A stretch of DNA of 64,000 nt from Natronohydrobacter sp. (GTDB lineage Bacteria > Pseudomonadota > Alphaproteobacteria > Rhodobacterales > Rhodobacteraceae): positions 1 to 64,000 of the forward strand of contig JAUVXF010000010.1 in assembly GCA_030603695.1 (NCBI GenBank), in the 5' to 3' direction. Below the pieces are notes generated by a model. It was not told where the DNA came from. It made no database searches and was given only the letters and a program-made list of their open reading frames with translations. Below, in pieces: positions 10,175 through 19,274 of the stretch; positions within the stretch are counted from its first letter, which is position 1; every line of letters begins with the position of its first letter. Made by a program: the position numbers and the translations under genes.

Positions 10175-12799
10175 TTACAGATTGAAGGCGCGCTTGCGAA
10201 AGCGCTGGCGGATCAGCTCCGCGCCGGTATTGATGACGAATGTCATGATGAACAGCGTCAGCGCGGCAAGGAAAAGGACGCGGTAATTCGTGCCATCCTT
10301 CACCGCCTCTGGCAGTTCTATCGCAATATTGGCCGAGAGCGTGCGCAGCCCGGAAAAGATGTTCCATTCCATGATCGGCGTATTGCCCGCCGCCATAACT
10401 ACGATCATCGTTTCCCCCACGGCGCGGCCCATGCCCATCATCACCGCCGAAAACACCCCAGAGGCCGCCGTGGGCAGCACCACCCAGCGCGCGGTTTGCC
10501 ACGGGGTTGCCCCGCAGGCCAATGATGCCGCGCGCAAATGGCCGGGCACGGAATTGAGCGCATCTTCGGCCAGCGTGTAGATATTTGGGATCACCGCAAA
10601 GGCCATGATAAAGCCAACCACCAGCGCATTGCGTTGCTGATAACTGTCTATGAAACTGCCGCGCGGATCATAGCCGATCAGCGTCAGCAGGGCCGCCACC
10701 GCATAAGACAGGATCATTGCGATAATCAGCAGCGCAATCCAGCGCCCCGCATCCACCATCCCGGCGCGTGACCGCTCCATCGTGCCAATGAGATCGCGGT
10801 AATGATGGCCAAATTGCTTGCGAAAGGCCCATGCGGTGACAAAATAGCTAAGCGGCAGCAGGATCAGGAACATGAATGGCGTGCCCGTGCCAATGCGCCC
10901 TGTCGTCCATTGCTTGAAATCACCGTAAAACAGCGCCTGTTCCAGCGTCACCCCAAGGCGCGAGGCGACCCAGGCGGTAACAAGAATAGAGACACCCATC
11001 AGGATAAACTTGGGAAAGCCGTCATATTTCAGCGCCGCCTGCGCGGGCAAAGCCTGCCATGCAAAGGCCCCCAGCATCAGCCCCATGGGCAGCGCGAAAA
11101 AGCCCAAAAGCACCGCACCTATCCATTCTTCCACCAAAGGCGCCAGCACCAGCGCGGCGATAAAGCCCAAAACCACAGTAGGCAGGGATTCCATCATCTC
11201 CATCATCGGCTTTACCGTGCCGCGCACGCGGGTATCCACAAATTCCGATGTATAGATGGCGGCCATCAGCGCGATGGGCACGGCAAAGATCATGGCATAA
11301 AACGCGGCCTTGAACGTGCCGAAGATAAGCGGAACAAGCGAATATTTCGGTTCTGACAGGTCAGTTCCGGCAGTGGATTGCCAGATGAATTCGGGCTGGT
11401 TGTAACCCTCATACCAGATTTTCCCGAACAGCACTTTCAGCGTTACTTCGGGATGGGCCTGCGCATATTGCCACGCCTCTATTTCGCCAGTCTCTGCGGC
11501 CAGCAAAACACCATTGCCGCGCGGGAAGATCATGGCCTGCGTCTGTGCGCCCAATTCGCCACTGCGCGCCATGCGCATAAGCACCTGATCCGAGGTAGAG
11601 TGATACACCCACACATTTCCCGCCGCATCGGTGACGACAAATTCCTTGGAACGCTGCGCTTCGGAAATATCGGTCACAGCGGCGGGCATGGGCGTATGCA
11701 CCCGCGCGCGCACCAATTCGCGGCCATCTGTGGTTTGCTCAGTACCCGTTTGCAGGCGGAACCAAACGGCCACGCCACCATCTTCCGTGCCCACCACCAG
11801 CGCATCTTCGGCGGTGAGGAATGTCATTGCTGTAACGGCCACACCGGGATCGGCCACGCGCCGGCGCTCTGCCATCGCGGGGGCATCCAGATTGCGCAGG
11901 TCGTAGCGGTAGATATAGCCCTCATCCGACGAAATAAGCACGCGATCGGCATTGCCCGACAGCAAAAGCCCCGTCACCTGCTCGTTGCCCTGTAGCCCGA
12001 TCGGGGGCAGATCGGTTGTTGTGGTGGTGGCGGTTTCTTCGCCTGTCATCATATTGATCTGCACGCGCGAACGGCTAACGCGCACTTGGCCCAGCGTATC
12101 CACTGTGGCAAAGGCAATCACGGGGCGCTCTGGCGTGCCGCCAATGCGGTAATCCAGCGCGACAATGGGCGTATCTGAAATCTGTTCCACTGTGCGCAGT
12201 TCGGAAATGGCCGCAAGGGTGCGAAAATCACCTGTGCCCACTTGGGTGAAAACCCGGTCATCAAGGCGCTGGTCGCGCGCATCCAGCGCTGTCAGGCCGC
12301 CGGGCATGCGGGCTTGCGCCGTTGCCGTGGCACTGAAACCCAGCGTGACAAAACGCACTGTGCCATCTTCAAACCCCAGCGCCACGCGGTCGCGTTCCAG
12401 CGTGCCGCTGACAGCGCTTACACCCACCCCGCCAAAATCAAATTCTGCGCGCGAAATCTCTGTCCCGGTGGGGATGTGATAGGTCAGCGCCACGCCATCG
12501 GCCGAAAGCACTGTAGAGAGTGTCTGAAATTCATCGGCATTCGCCCAGATTACAGGTGCGCGCGTTTCAAGCTGATGGCGCACAGAGCCATACATCTCGC
12601 CCCCTGCCATCAAGGGCGCGACCACCCGGAACAGGAACACCATGATCCCCAACACAGCGACAATCACCATCAATCCGCCAACGGTAATGATGCCCCCTGC
12701 CAGCCGCTCGCCAATCTTGACGCTGGCGCGGGTTGTCATGCGCCGCGTGCGTGCTGAAACCGCGCGGTCTTGGGTGCTGGGGGCTGGCAGATCGCTCAT
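10175..12799 (-). CDS. pstC: Phosphate ABC permease PstC with inserted beta-propeller-like domain
   Basis: 874 residues against about 300-320 in E. coli. A first helix (about 33-60, GGLMVIVAVLGIMVFLFRVV) is followed by about 400 residues rich in short beta strands that look like WD/propeller blades (TLSADGVALTYHIPTG; LLLSGNADRVLISSDEGYIY; EDALVVGTEDGGVAVWFRLQ). The normal PstC membrane domain begins near residue 480 (PLIFGTFKAAFYAMIFAVPI) and ends with CGATPWQTARWVVLPTAASG and EWNIFSGLRTLSANIAIELP. Start chosen at ATG 12799. It follows pstS after an 80-base gap that holds a stem-loop. Confidence 0.92.
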   Translation of the reverse strand: MSDLPAPSTQDRAVSARTRRMTTRASVKIGERLAGGIITVGGLMVIVAVLGIMVFLFRVVAPLMAGGEMYGSVRHQLETRAPVIWANADEFQTLSTVLSADGVALTYHIPTGTEISRAEFDFGGVGVSAVSGTLERDRVALGFEDGTVRFVTLGFSATATAQARMPGGLTALDARDQRLDDRVFTQVGTGDFRTLAAISELRTVEQISDTPIVALDYRIGGTPERPVIAFATVDTLGQVRVSRSRVQINMMTGEETATTTTTDLPPIGLQGNEQVTGLLLSGNADRVLISSDEGYIYRYDLRNLDAPAMAERRRVADPGVAVTAMTFLTAEDALVVGTEDGGVAVWFRLQTGTEQTTDGRELVRARVHTPMPAAVTDISEAQRSKEFVVTDAAGNVWVYHSTSDQVLMRMARSGELGAQTQAMIFPRGNGVLLAAETGEIEAWQYAQAHPEVTLKVLFGKIWYEGYNQPEFIWQSTAGTDLSEPKYSLVPLIFGTFKAAFYAMIFAVPIALMAAIYTSEFVDTRVRGTVKPMMEMMESLPTVVLGFIAALVLAPLVEEWIGAVLLGFFALPMGLMLGAFAWQALPAQAALKYDGFPKFILMGVSILVTAWVASRLGVTLEQALFYGDFKQWTTGRIGTGTPFMFLILLPLSYFVTAWAFRKQFGHHYRDLIGTMERSRAGMVDAGRWIALLIIAMILSYAVAALLTLIGYDPRGSFIDSYQQRNALVVGFIMAFAVIPNIYTLAEDALNSVPGHLRAASLACGATPWQTARWVVLPTAASGVFSAVMMGMGRAVGETMIVVMAAGNTPIMEWNIFSGLRTLSANIAIELPEAVKDGTNYRVLFLAALTLFIMTFVINTGAELIRQRFRKRAFNL

Positions 12800-12834
12800 G
12801 GGGTGATTTTCCCGAATGCAGTGAATAAAACAGA

Positions 12835-12858
12835 GTGGGGCAGCAGATACCGCCCCAC
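12835..12858 (-). terminator. Stem-loop between pstS and pstC (attenuator)
   Basis: On the minus strand GTGGGGC, a ten-base loop, GCCCCAC, then TCTGTTTTATT. A 7-bp perfect stem with a T-rich trail just after the pstS stop fits a partial terminator or mRNA-stabilising element that lets PstS be made in excess over the membrane parts. Confidence 0.6.
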
Positions 12859-12878
12859 CCAAAGCAAAGATAGCCTTA

Positions 12879-13847
12879 TTACTTCAGACCAAAGGCTTCC
12901 AGATCCATGTCAGCAACGCGCGATGTGACAGGGAAGAAACCTGCGCGCACAACATCGGCCTGGCCTTGCTGGCTATAGACGTAGCGCACGAATTCAGCGC
13001 GCAGCGGCTCCAGCTCTGCATTGGGATCGACGTTCATGTAAACATACAGGAAGCGCGCGATTGCATAATTGCCTGACGGCGCATCATCGGTGGAATAGCA
13101 ATTGCCATCTTCACCGCGGATCTGGATGGCGCGCACATCTGCCGTGCCATAACCCACACCCGAATACCCGATCCCGCCAATATCCGCAGCAACGCCCTGA
13201 ATAACAGTGGACGAACCGGGCTGTTCACGCACTTCGGGGCTGAAATCGCCACCAAACAGCGCCACTTCCTTGAAGTAGCCATAAGTGCCAGAGGCAGAGT
13301 TGCGGCCATACATGGCAATCGGACGATCTGCCCATTCGCCTGTCAGACCAACCTGGCCCCATGTGGTGATTGCAGCATCTGCACCGCCTGCGCGGGTGGA
13401 GGAGAAAATCGCGTCAACTTCCTGCAGGCTGAGGCATTCCAGCGGGTTGTCGCGGTGCACGAACACACCCAGCGCATCAATCGCACCGCGCAGCGGGATG
13501 GGGGGGTAGCCGTAGCGTGCTTCAAATTCTTCGATCTCAGAACCACGCATCGCGCGCGACATCGGGCCAAACTGTGCAGTCCCTTCGATCAGCGCGGGCG
13601 GGGCTGTGCCCGAACCGGCACCCTGAATCTGGACAGCTACATTCGGATAAAAGCTGCGGAAGCCTTCCGACCACAGAGTCATCAGGTTGTTGAGCGTGTC
13701 AGACCCGATGGATGTCAGGTTGCCGGACACACCAGAGGCGGCCTCGTATGTTGGCAAGGTGGGATCAATGCTTTGGGCATTGGCCATGCCAACACTAAGC
13801 GCCAGCGCGGATACGGCCAGCGAAAGGGAGAAGGAAGTGCGCATCAT
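12879..13847 (-). CDS. pstS: Phosphate-binding protein PstS
   Basis: 322 residues with a Sec signal peptide (MMRTSFSLSLAVSALALSVG, cleavage after ANA). Mature part has the PstS phosphate-binding patterns: SIGSDTLNNLMTLWSEGF, GAGSGTAPPALIEGTAQFGP and the MYGRNSASGTYGYFKE loop. It captures periplasmic phosphate for PstCAB. Start at ATG 13847 (or 13844) behind AAAGGAGCG; the 409-residue ORF start was rejected because it adds 87 residues before the signal peptide. First gene of the operon, 63 bases from a Pho box. Confidence 0.95.
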   Translation of the reverse strand: MMRTSFSLSLAVSALALSVGMANAQSIDPTLPTYEAASGVSGNLTSIGSDTLNNLMTLWSEGFRSFYPNVAVQIQGAGSGTAPPALIEGTAQFGPMSRAMRGSEIEEFEARYGYPPIPLRGAIDALGVFVHRDNPLECLSLQEVDAIFSSTRAGGADAAITTWGQVGLTGEWADRPIAMYGRNSASGTYGYFKEVALFGGDFSPEVREQPGSSTVIQGVAADIGGIGYSGVGYGTADVRAIQIRGEDGNCYSTDDAPSGNYAIARFLYVYMNVDPNAELEPLRAEFVRYVYSQQGQADVVRAGFFPVTSRVADMDLEAFGLK

Positions 13848-14191
13848 ACGCTCCTTTAGGTTTGCGCCCCGGATGGGCTGTTTCAACACCGCCCGAATAC
13901 GCAGCCCATGTAACGGCAATATGACAAATGCCCATCCCTTGCCCGGCTTTTGCGGGCAGGGCTGAAAACCTTGGGGAAAACAGTGCAGCGGGGCCGCATG
14001 TATTGGGAAGCGCGCGTATCGCCCCGCACCACAACGCGGGGGGCACAGGCCAGAATGGGGGGAAATTGGCGCGTTATGGCATGTCTGGCCGCCGCGCGGA
14101 TACCACATGCGAATCGCGGGCCACGGCCCGGCACCCGCGCAAACCGGTGTCAGCGCCGATACGTCAGGTCACGAAGATCGGCCCCTTTGCC
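13848..14191. other. Gap holding the pst operon control region
   Basis: About 340 bases without a gene. The proximal 80 bases carry the pstS ribosome site and Pho box; the rest, towards the ABC ATPase stop at 14192, shows no convincing ORF or hairpin. Confidence 0.6.
13910..13927 (-). promoter_or_regulatory. Pho box upstream of pstS
   Basis: Minus strand TTGTCATATTGCCGTTAC: two 7-base half-repeats (TTGTCAT, CCGTTAC) spaced by ATTG, matching the 11-base period of the PhoB consensus CTGTCAT-N4-CTGTCAT. It lies about 63 bases before the pstS start, as expected for an activator site overlapping the -35 region. Confidence 0.7.
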
Positions 14192-15244
14192 CTAGCGCAA
14201 CCGCCGCCCTGTGCCTGCATCGAAAAGGAACATTTCCGCCGCCTCTGCGCGCAGCGCAATGGGGGCGCCGGGGCGTTCGACATGCTGGCCGCGCGTTTCG
14301 ATCACCAGCTTGGGCTGGCCCGCGCGCGCGCAATGGATGAAAGACACCCCGCCCAGCGCCTCTGTCATTTCTACGGTATGGCTGTCACCGGGCAGGATAT
14401 GCAGGCTTTGCGGGCGAAACCCGGCAACCAGATCGGCCACATGGCCGGGCGTGCGGCAGGCAATCACCTCTGGCCCAAGGGCAGGCACGATCACCCCGCC
14501 CTCAGTCGCGCGGGCAGGCAAAAGGTTCATCGCCGGAGAGCCGATAAACCCCGCCACAAACAGATTGTCCGGGTCGCGATACAGATCCAGCGGCGCGCCC
14601 ACCTGTTCCACCCGCCCCCCGCGCAGCACCACGATCTTGCTGGCCAGCGTCATCGCCTCTACCTGATCATGGGTGACATAAATCATCGTTGCGCCCAATT
14701 CGCGGTGCAGGCGAGCGATTTCCACCCGCATTTCCACCCGCAATTCGGCATCCAGATTTGACAGCGGTTCATCAAACAAGAACACCTCTGGCCCGCGCAC
14801 GATGGCGCGACCAATGGCGACGCGCTGACGCTGCCCGCCAGACAGCGCCTTTGGCTTGCGCGACAGATAGTCATTCAGGCGCAAAATCTCTGACGCCTTG
14901 GCCACTTTTTGCTGGATTTCGGCCTTGGGATGGCCTGTCATTTTCAGGCCAAAGCCCATATTTTCGGCCACTGTCATATGCGGATAAAGCGCATATGTCT
15001 GAAACACCATCGCAACACCGCGTTGGGCGGGATCAAGATGGGTGACATCGCGCGCACCAATGCCAATCTGCCCGCCAGATGTTTCCTCCAACCCCGCGAT
15101 CATACGCAAAAGGGTGGATTTGCCACAGCCCGACGGGCCGACAAAGACGCAAAACTCCCCCGGCTCTACATTCAGATCAACCCCGTGAATCACTTGGGTT
15201 TCACCGTATTTCTTAATGACATTGCGCAGCATCACACCGGACAT
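14192..15244 (-). CDS. Sugar ABC transporter ATPase (UgpC/MsmK type)
   Basis: 350 residues: Walker [21 protein letters not shown]-loop VFQTYALYPHMTV, signature LSGGQRQRVAIGRA, Walker B FLFDEPLSNLDAELR, then a C-terminal OB/TOBE domain (about 240-350). This subfamily serves CUT1 sugar importers. It is transcribed with the IclR gene (3-base gap) away from the binding protein and permeases of the same cassette, so it very probably energises that galactoside importer. Confidence 0.9.
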   Translation of the reverse strand: MSGVMLRNVIKKYGETQVIHGVDLNVEPGEFCVFVGPSGCGKSTLLRMIAGLEETSGGQIGIGARDVTHLDPAQRGVAMVFQTYALYPHMTVAENMGFGLKMTGHPKAEIQQKVAKASEILRLNDYLSRKPKALSGGQRQRVAIGRAIVRGPEVFLFDEPLSNLDAELRVEMRVEIARLHRELGATMIYVTHDQVEAMTLASKIVVLRGGRVEQVGAPLDLYRDPDNLFVAGFIGSPAMNLLPARATEGGVIVPALGPEVIACRTPGHVADLVAGFRPQSLHILPGDSHTVEMTEALGGVSFIHCARAGQPKLVIETRGQHVERPGAPIALRAEAAEMFLFDAGTGRRLR

Positions 15245-15247
15245 GGC

Positions 15248-16057
15248 TTAGGCCCTTTTGCGAAGAGGTTGGGCGCCCTGTTCGGGAAAACGCCAGGTTT
15301 CAGTTTCCTGCGCAATGGTCTGCGCGATCTGTGAAATGGTGGGCACAAGCCCTTGCAGCGCCGCCAGATTGGTGCGCGCGGTCGTGGATGTCACCGACAA
15401 AGCCCCCAGCACCCCCCCGCGTGAGGACAGGATGGGCAGCGCCACACAGATAATCCCCGGCTCGTGCTCTTCATCATCAAAGGCAAAGCCACGCGCGCGA
15501 ATGGCTGCAAGCTCTGCCTGCAACGCTGCCGGGGTGGTAAAGGTTTTATCAGTAAACCTGTGCCAGCTTTGCTGTGCCAGCAGGGGTGGCAAATCGGCCT
15601 CCGGCACGAAAGCCAGCATGGCCTTGCCAACGCCTGTGCAATAGGCCGGCCCCACTTTGCCAGCCTGCGAATACATATGCACCGGCTCGCGCGCATTGCG
15701 CTTGTCGACATACAGCACTTGCGCGTGATCCAGTTGCGCCAGATGCACGGTTTCGCCCACTTCTGCCGATAGCCTGTCCAGATGTGGCCGCGCGATGGGC
15801 GCAAGAGAGCTTTGCTGCCAGGCCACATGCGCCAGCCGCACCAATCTTATGCCCAGACTGTAGCTGGAATGATGCGGATCAAAGGCCAGCATACCTTGCC
15901 CCACCAGCGTTTGCAGCAGCCGGTAAAGCGTGGCCTTGGGATAGGGGCTATCGGCCAGCAAATCGGAAAAGCGCACCGCGCGCCCATGGGCGGCCACAAG
16001 ATCCAGCACTTCCAGTGCCTTGGCGACAGTTCCATCAGATGCAGCGCTTGCGGCCAT
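15248..16057 (-). CDS. IclR-family regulator of the galactoside cassette
   Basis: 269 residues: N-terminal winged helix (about 10-70, VAKALEVLDLVAAHGRAVRF; YPKATLYRLLQTL) and a C-terminal IclR effector domain (YCTGVGKAMLAFVPEADLPP; RGFAFDDEEHEPGIICVALP). Start set at ATG 16057 because GAGGGGGGGG precedes it; the ORF-track start is a TTG further upstream. It faces the sugar-binding protein across a short gap with a palindrome and likely controls both arms. Ligand is presumably galactose, galactonate or a downstream acid (inference). Confidence 0.85.
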   Translation of the reverse strand: MAASAASDGTVAKALEVLDLVAAHGRAVRFSDLLADSPYPKATLYRLLQTLVGQGMLAFDPHHSSYSLGIRLVRLAHVAWQQSSLAPIARPHLDRLSAEVGETVHLAQLDHAQVLYVDKRNAREPVHMYSQAGKVGPAYCTGVGKAMLAFVPEADLPPLLAQQSWHRFTDKTFTTPAALQAELAAIRARGFAFDDEEHEPGIICVALPILSSRGGVLGALSVTSTTARTNLAALQGLVPTISQIAQTIAQETETWRFPEQGAQPLRKRA

Positions 16058-16138
16058 CACCCCCCCCTCTGGCATATGGAAACAATTTCTTGACAAAGCC
16101 TAGCGAGTCGCGCCATCTTTTTCAATATGTAAAAACTA

Positions 16139-16155
16139 GTTTCAAATAGTGAAAC
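16139..16155. promoter_or_regulatory. Palindromic operator candidate for the IclR regulator
   Basis: GTTTCAAATAGTGAAAC, perfect 6-base arms with 5-base centre, lies between the divergent IclR and binding-protein genes, 17 bases before the latter's ATG. Size and symmetry fit an IclR-type site. Confidence 0.6.
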
Positions 16156-16172
16156 CTGCAAGGGAGGAAAAC

Positions 16173-17420
16173 ATGCAGTTCACGTTCAAAGGCGCAGCGG
16201 CCGCGCTGGCCATGTCAACGATGCTGGCAGGCACGGCACAGGCCGAACTGACCGGCAATCTGCGCATCTTTTTCAATGACCAAAACCCCGCCCCCAAAGC
16301 CGCGATGGAAGGCATGGTAGAGCGGTTTCAGGCCCTGCACCCGGCGCTGAATATCGAATTGACACTGATCGACCGCGAGGCGAACAAAACCCAGATCCGC
16401 AATTACCTGACGGCCAATGCGCCCGATGTGAATGGCTGGTATGCTGGCAACCGCATGCGGCCTTTCGTGGCGGCGGGGCTGTTCGAGGATGTCTCTGATC
16501 TCTGGGCAGGCGAGATGGGGGAAGAACTTGCCTCTACCCGCCCCGCGCTGACACTGGACGGCAAACAATGGGGCGTGCCCTACAGCTATTACCAATGGGG
16601 CATTTACTACCGGCAGGATATTTTCGAGGAACTTGGCCTTTCCGTGCCAACCACATGGGAAGAGGAAAAGGCGAATTGCCAAGTCATTCTGGAGTCCGGG
16701 CGCAAATGCTACACCATCGGCACGCGCTTTTTGTGGACGACAGGCGGCTGGTTTGACTATCTGAACCTGCGCACACATGGCTATGATTTCCATATGGCGC
16801 TGACAGCGGGCGAAATTCCCTGGACAGATGACCGCGTGCGCGAAACCTTTGCCAAATGGCGCGAATTGATCGATATGGGTGCCTTCATTGACGATCACAC
16901 CGCCTATACATGGCAAGAAGCACAGCCATTTTTGGTGAATGGCGAAGCTGCCGCCTATCTGATGGGCAATTTCCTTGTTGCCCCCCTGCGCGAAGCAGGG
17001 CTGACAGATGACCAGCTTGGGTTCTACCAGTTCCCCGAAATCACACCGGGCATTCCGATGGCCGAAGATGCGCCAACCGATACGCTGCATATTCCGGCCC
17101 AAGCCCAGAACAAGGACAATGCCCGCGCCTTTTTGCAATTTGTGGCCAGCGCGGAAAACCAGACCATTGTGAACGAGGTGCTGGGGCAATTGCCGATCAA
17201 CCGCAACGCCTCTGTTGCAGATGACAAGTTCATTCAGGCCGGGTTCGAGATGCTGTCAAACGCGACAGGCGGCATTGCGCAATTCTTTGACCGCGATACC
17301 GATGCCGAAATGGCCGCAGCAGGCATGGAAGGGTTTCAGGAATTCATGGTGATGCCTGATAATCTGGACGCCATTTTGCAGCGCCTTGAAAGCGTGCGCC
17401 AGCGCGTGACCGCGAACTGA
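16173..17420 (+). CDS. CUT1 sugar (galactoside) ABC substrate-binding protein
   Basis: 415 residues with a Sec signal peptide (FTFKGAAAALAMSTMLAGTA, cut after AQA). The mature part is a type-1 extracellular solute-binding protein: EGMVERFQALHPALNIELTL, PDVNGWYAGNRMRPFVAAGL, GVPYSYYQWGIYYRQDIFEE. Start chosen at ATG 16173 behind GGGAGG; the ORF-track start eight codons upstream lies inside the operator. It heads an eleven-gene run for uptake and breakdown of galactosides. Exact sugar (melibiose, raffinose, lactose or galactose) cannot be told. Confidence 0.88.
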   Translation: MQFTFKGAAAALAMSTMLAGTAQAELTGNLRIFFNDQNPAPKAAMEGMVERFQALHPALNIELTLIDREANKTQIRNYLTANAPDVNGWYAGNRMRPFVAAGLFEDVSDLWAGEMGEELASTRPALTLDGKQWGVPYSYYQWGIYYRQDIFEELGLSVPTTWEEEKANCQVILESGRKCYTIGTRFLWTTGGWFDYLNLRTHGYDFHMALTAGEIPWTDDRVRETFAKWRELIDMGAFIDDHTAYTWQEAQPFLVNGEAAAYLMGNFLVAPLREAGLTDDQLGFYQFPEITPGIPMAEDAPTDTLHIPAQAQNKDNARAFLQFVASAENQTIVNEVLGQLPINRNASVADDKFIQAGFEMLSNATGGIAQFFDRDTDAEMAAAGMEGFQEFMVMPDNLDAILQRLESVRQRVTAN

Positions 17421-17438
17421 TTTCGCGTTTCCTCCCGC

Positions 17439-17466
17439 GTTGGGGCGGCTTTCGGGCCGCCCCGAC
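17439..17466 (+). terminator. Stem-loop after the sugar-binding protein gene
   Basis: GGGGCGGC, loop TTTCGG, GCCGCCCC, extendable by three weaker pairs, sits between the binding protein stop and the first permease. No T-run follows. Such hairpins usually protect the upstream mRNA and lower expression of the permease genes. Confidence 0.6.
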
Positions 17467-17497
17467 TGCACCCGGACAGACCCCAGAGGCCAGACCC

Positions 17498-18424
17498 ATG
17501 ACCGTCACCGAAACACCCGCGCCGCGCCCCCCTGCCACTGGGCAATGGTGGCGCCGCAACCAGATGCGCGTGGCGCCGTGGCTGTTTCTTGCCCCCGGCA
17601 TCGCGTTTTTCGCGCTGTATGTGATCTATCCCATCTTCCAAAGCTTCAATATCAGCTTCTATCGCTGGGACGGGCTGGGAGAGCCTGTGCCTGTGGGCTT
17701 GGAGAATTACCGCCAGCTGCTGGATGACCGCGCCTTCTACACCTCGTTGCGCAACAATGTGAAATGGCTGCTGCTATATCTGCTGGCCATTCCGGGCGGG
17801 CTGTTCATCGCGCTGTTCCTCAATCAGCAAATTCGCGGCATGCGGCTTTATAAATCGCTGTTCTTCTTTCCCTTTGTCATCTCGCAAGTGGTGGTTGGCC
17901 TTGTTTTCGCGTGGTTTTACAACCCGGCAATCGGACTGTTCAACCCGCTGATCGGGCTGTTTGGCGTTGCGCCCATGAATGTCCTGGGTAACCCGAACAC
18001 GGTGACATATGGCATTATTGCCGCGGGGCTGTGGCCGCAGATCGCCTATTGCATGATCCTGTATCTGACGGGCCTGAACGCGGTTGATCCCGAACAGGTA
18101 GAAGCCGCACGGCTGGATGGCGCAAAGGGCTGGAAAATGCTGTGGTATGTGATCTTGCCACAACTGCGCCCGGCCACGTTTATCGCCGTGGTGGTGACAG
18201 TGATCGGCGCGATGCGCAGCTTTGATATGATCTCTGTCATGACCAATGGCGGGCCATTCGGATCAAGCCGCGTGCTGGCCTATTACATGTTCGAAGTCTC
18301 GCTTTCGGAATACGGGTTCCGCATGGGCTATGGGGCCGCGATTGCGGTGGTGCTGTTTTTGATAATGATGGTCTATATCGCGTTTTTCCTGTGGCGCATG
18401 TGGCGCGAAGAGCGGGGGTATTAA
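17498..18424 (+). CDS. Sugar ABC permease, MalF-like
   Basis: 308 residues, six predicted helices beginning with PWLFLAPGIAFFALYVIYPI. The cytoplasmic EAA loop reads EAARLDGAKGWKMLWYVILP. CUT1 family, MalF-type partner. It starts 77 bases after the binding protein and ends one base before the second permease. It forms the channel with the next gene. Confidence 0.9.
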   Translation: MTVTETPAPRPPATGQWWRRNQMRVAPWLFLAPGIAFFALYVIYPIFQSFNISFYRWDGLGEPVPVGLENYRQLLDDRAFYTSLRNNVKWLLLYLLAIPGGLFIALFLNQQIRGMRLYKSLFFFPFVISQVVVGLVFAWFYNPAIGLFNPLIGLFGVAPMNVLGNPNTVTYGIIAAGLWPQIAYCMILYLTGLNAVDPEQVEAARLDGAKGWKMLWYVILPQLRPATFIAVVVTVIGAMRSFDMISVMTNGGPFGSSRVLAYYMFEVSLSEYGFRMGYGAAIAVVLFLIMMVYIAFFLWRMWREERGY

Positions 18425-18425
18425 C

Positions 18426-19274
18426 ATGTTCCCCACCCCTGTCGAACGCCGCTCTGCCGCCATGCAGGCCACTTACAAGGCGCTTGTCCCCGTGGCACTT
18501 ATCCTGTGGCTTTTGCCGCTGCTGATGGTGGCGCTGTTTTCCATCAAGCCCGATAGCGATTTCACCCAAGGCAATCTTTGGGGCCTGCCCACCAGTTTTG
18601 CCGGGTTTGAAAATTATGCCCGCGTGTTCACCGATAGCGCCATGCCGCGCTATTTGCTGAATTCGGTCTTTATCACCGTGCCCACCGTGATTGGCGCTGT
18701 GGCGCTGTCTTGCATGACGGGCTTTGCCTTGGGGGTGTATCGGTTCCGAAGTAATATCTGGATATTCTTCATGTTTGTGGCCGGAAATTTCGTGCCCTTC
18801 CAGATACTCATGGTTCCGGTGCGCGATCTGACGCTGAATATGGGGCTATATGATACGCGGCTGGGGCTGGTTCTGTTCCATATCGCGTTTCAAACCGGGT
18901 TTTGCACATTGTTCATGCGCAATTTCATCCGCGCCCTGCCGCGAGAGTTGATAGAGGCCGCCCGCGTGGAAGGCGTGTCGGAAATCCGCATATTCTGGTA
19001 TGTGGTTCTGCCCCTGATGCGCCCTGCCATCGCGGCACTGTCGGTGCTGATCTTCACCTTCATCTGGAATGATTATTTCTGGGCGGTGGTGCTGACGCAG
19101 GGGGTGGAAACCCAGCCTGTCACCGCCGGGATCACGGCCTTCAACAGCCAGTTTCGCGCCGCCTATCACATGATGAGCGCGGGCAGCATCATCGCCGCCC
19201 TGCCTCCTGTGATGATGTTCTTTCTGATGCAAAAACACTTTATCGCGGGGCTGACACTGGGAGCAGTGAAATGA
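18426..19274 (+). CDS. Sugar ABC permease, MalG-like
   Basis: 282 residues, six helices; EAA loop EAARVEGVSEIRIFWYVVLP, and the C-terminal end LMQKHFIAGLTLGAVK is typical of MalG-type permeases. Its stop overlaps the ATG of the GH4 gene (ATGA), which ties transport directly to hydrolysis. Confidence 0.9.
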   Translation: MFPTPVERRSAAMQATYKALVPVALILWLLPLLMVALFSIKPDSDFTQGNLWGLPTSFAGFENYARVFTDSAMPRYLLNSVFITVPTVIGAVALSCMTGFALGVYRFRSNIWIFFMFVAGNFVPFQILMVPVRDLTLNMGLYDTRLGLVLFHIAFQTGFCTLFMRNFIRALPRELIEAARVEGVSEIRIFWYVVLPLMRPAIAALSVLIFTFIWNDYFWAVVLTQGVETQPVTAGITAFNSQFRAAYHMMSAGSIIAALPPVMMFFLMQKHFIAGLTLGAVK

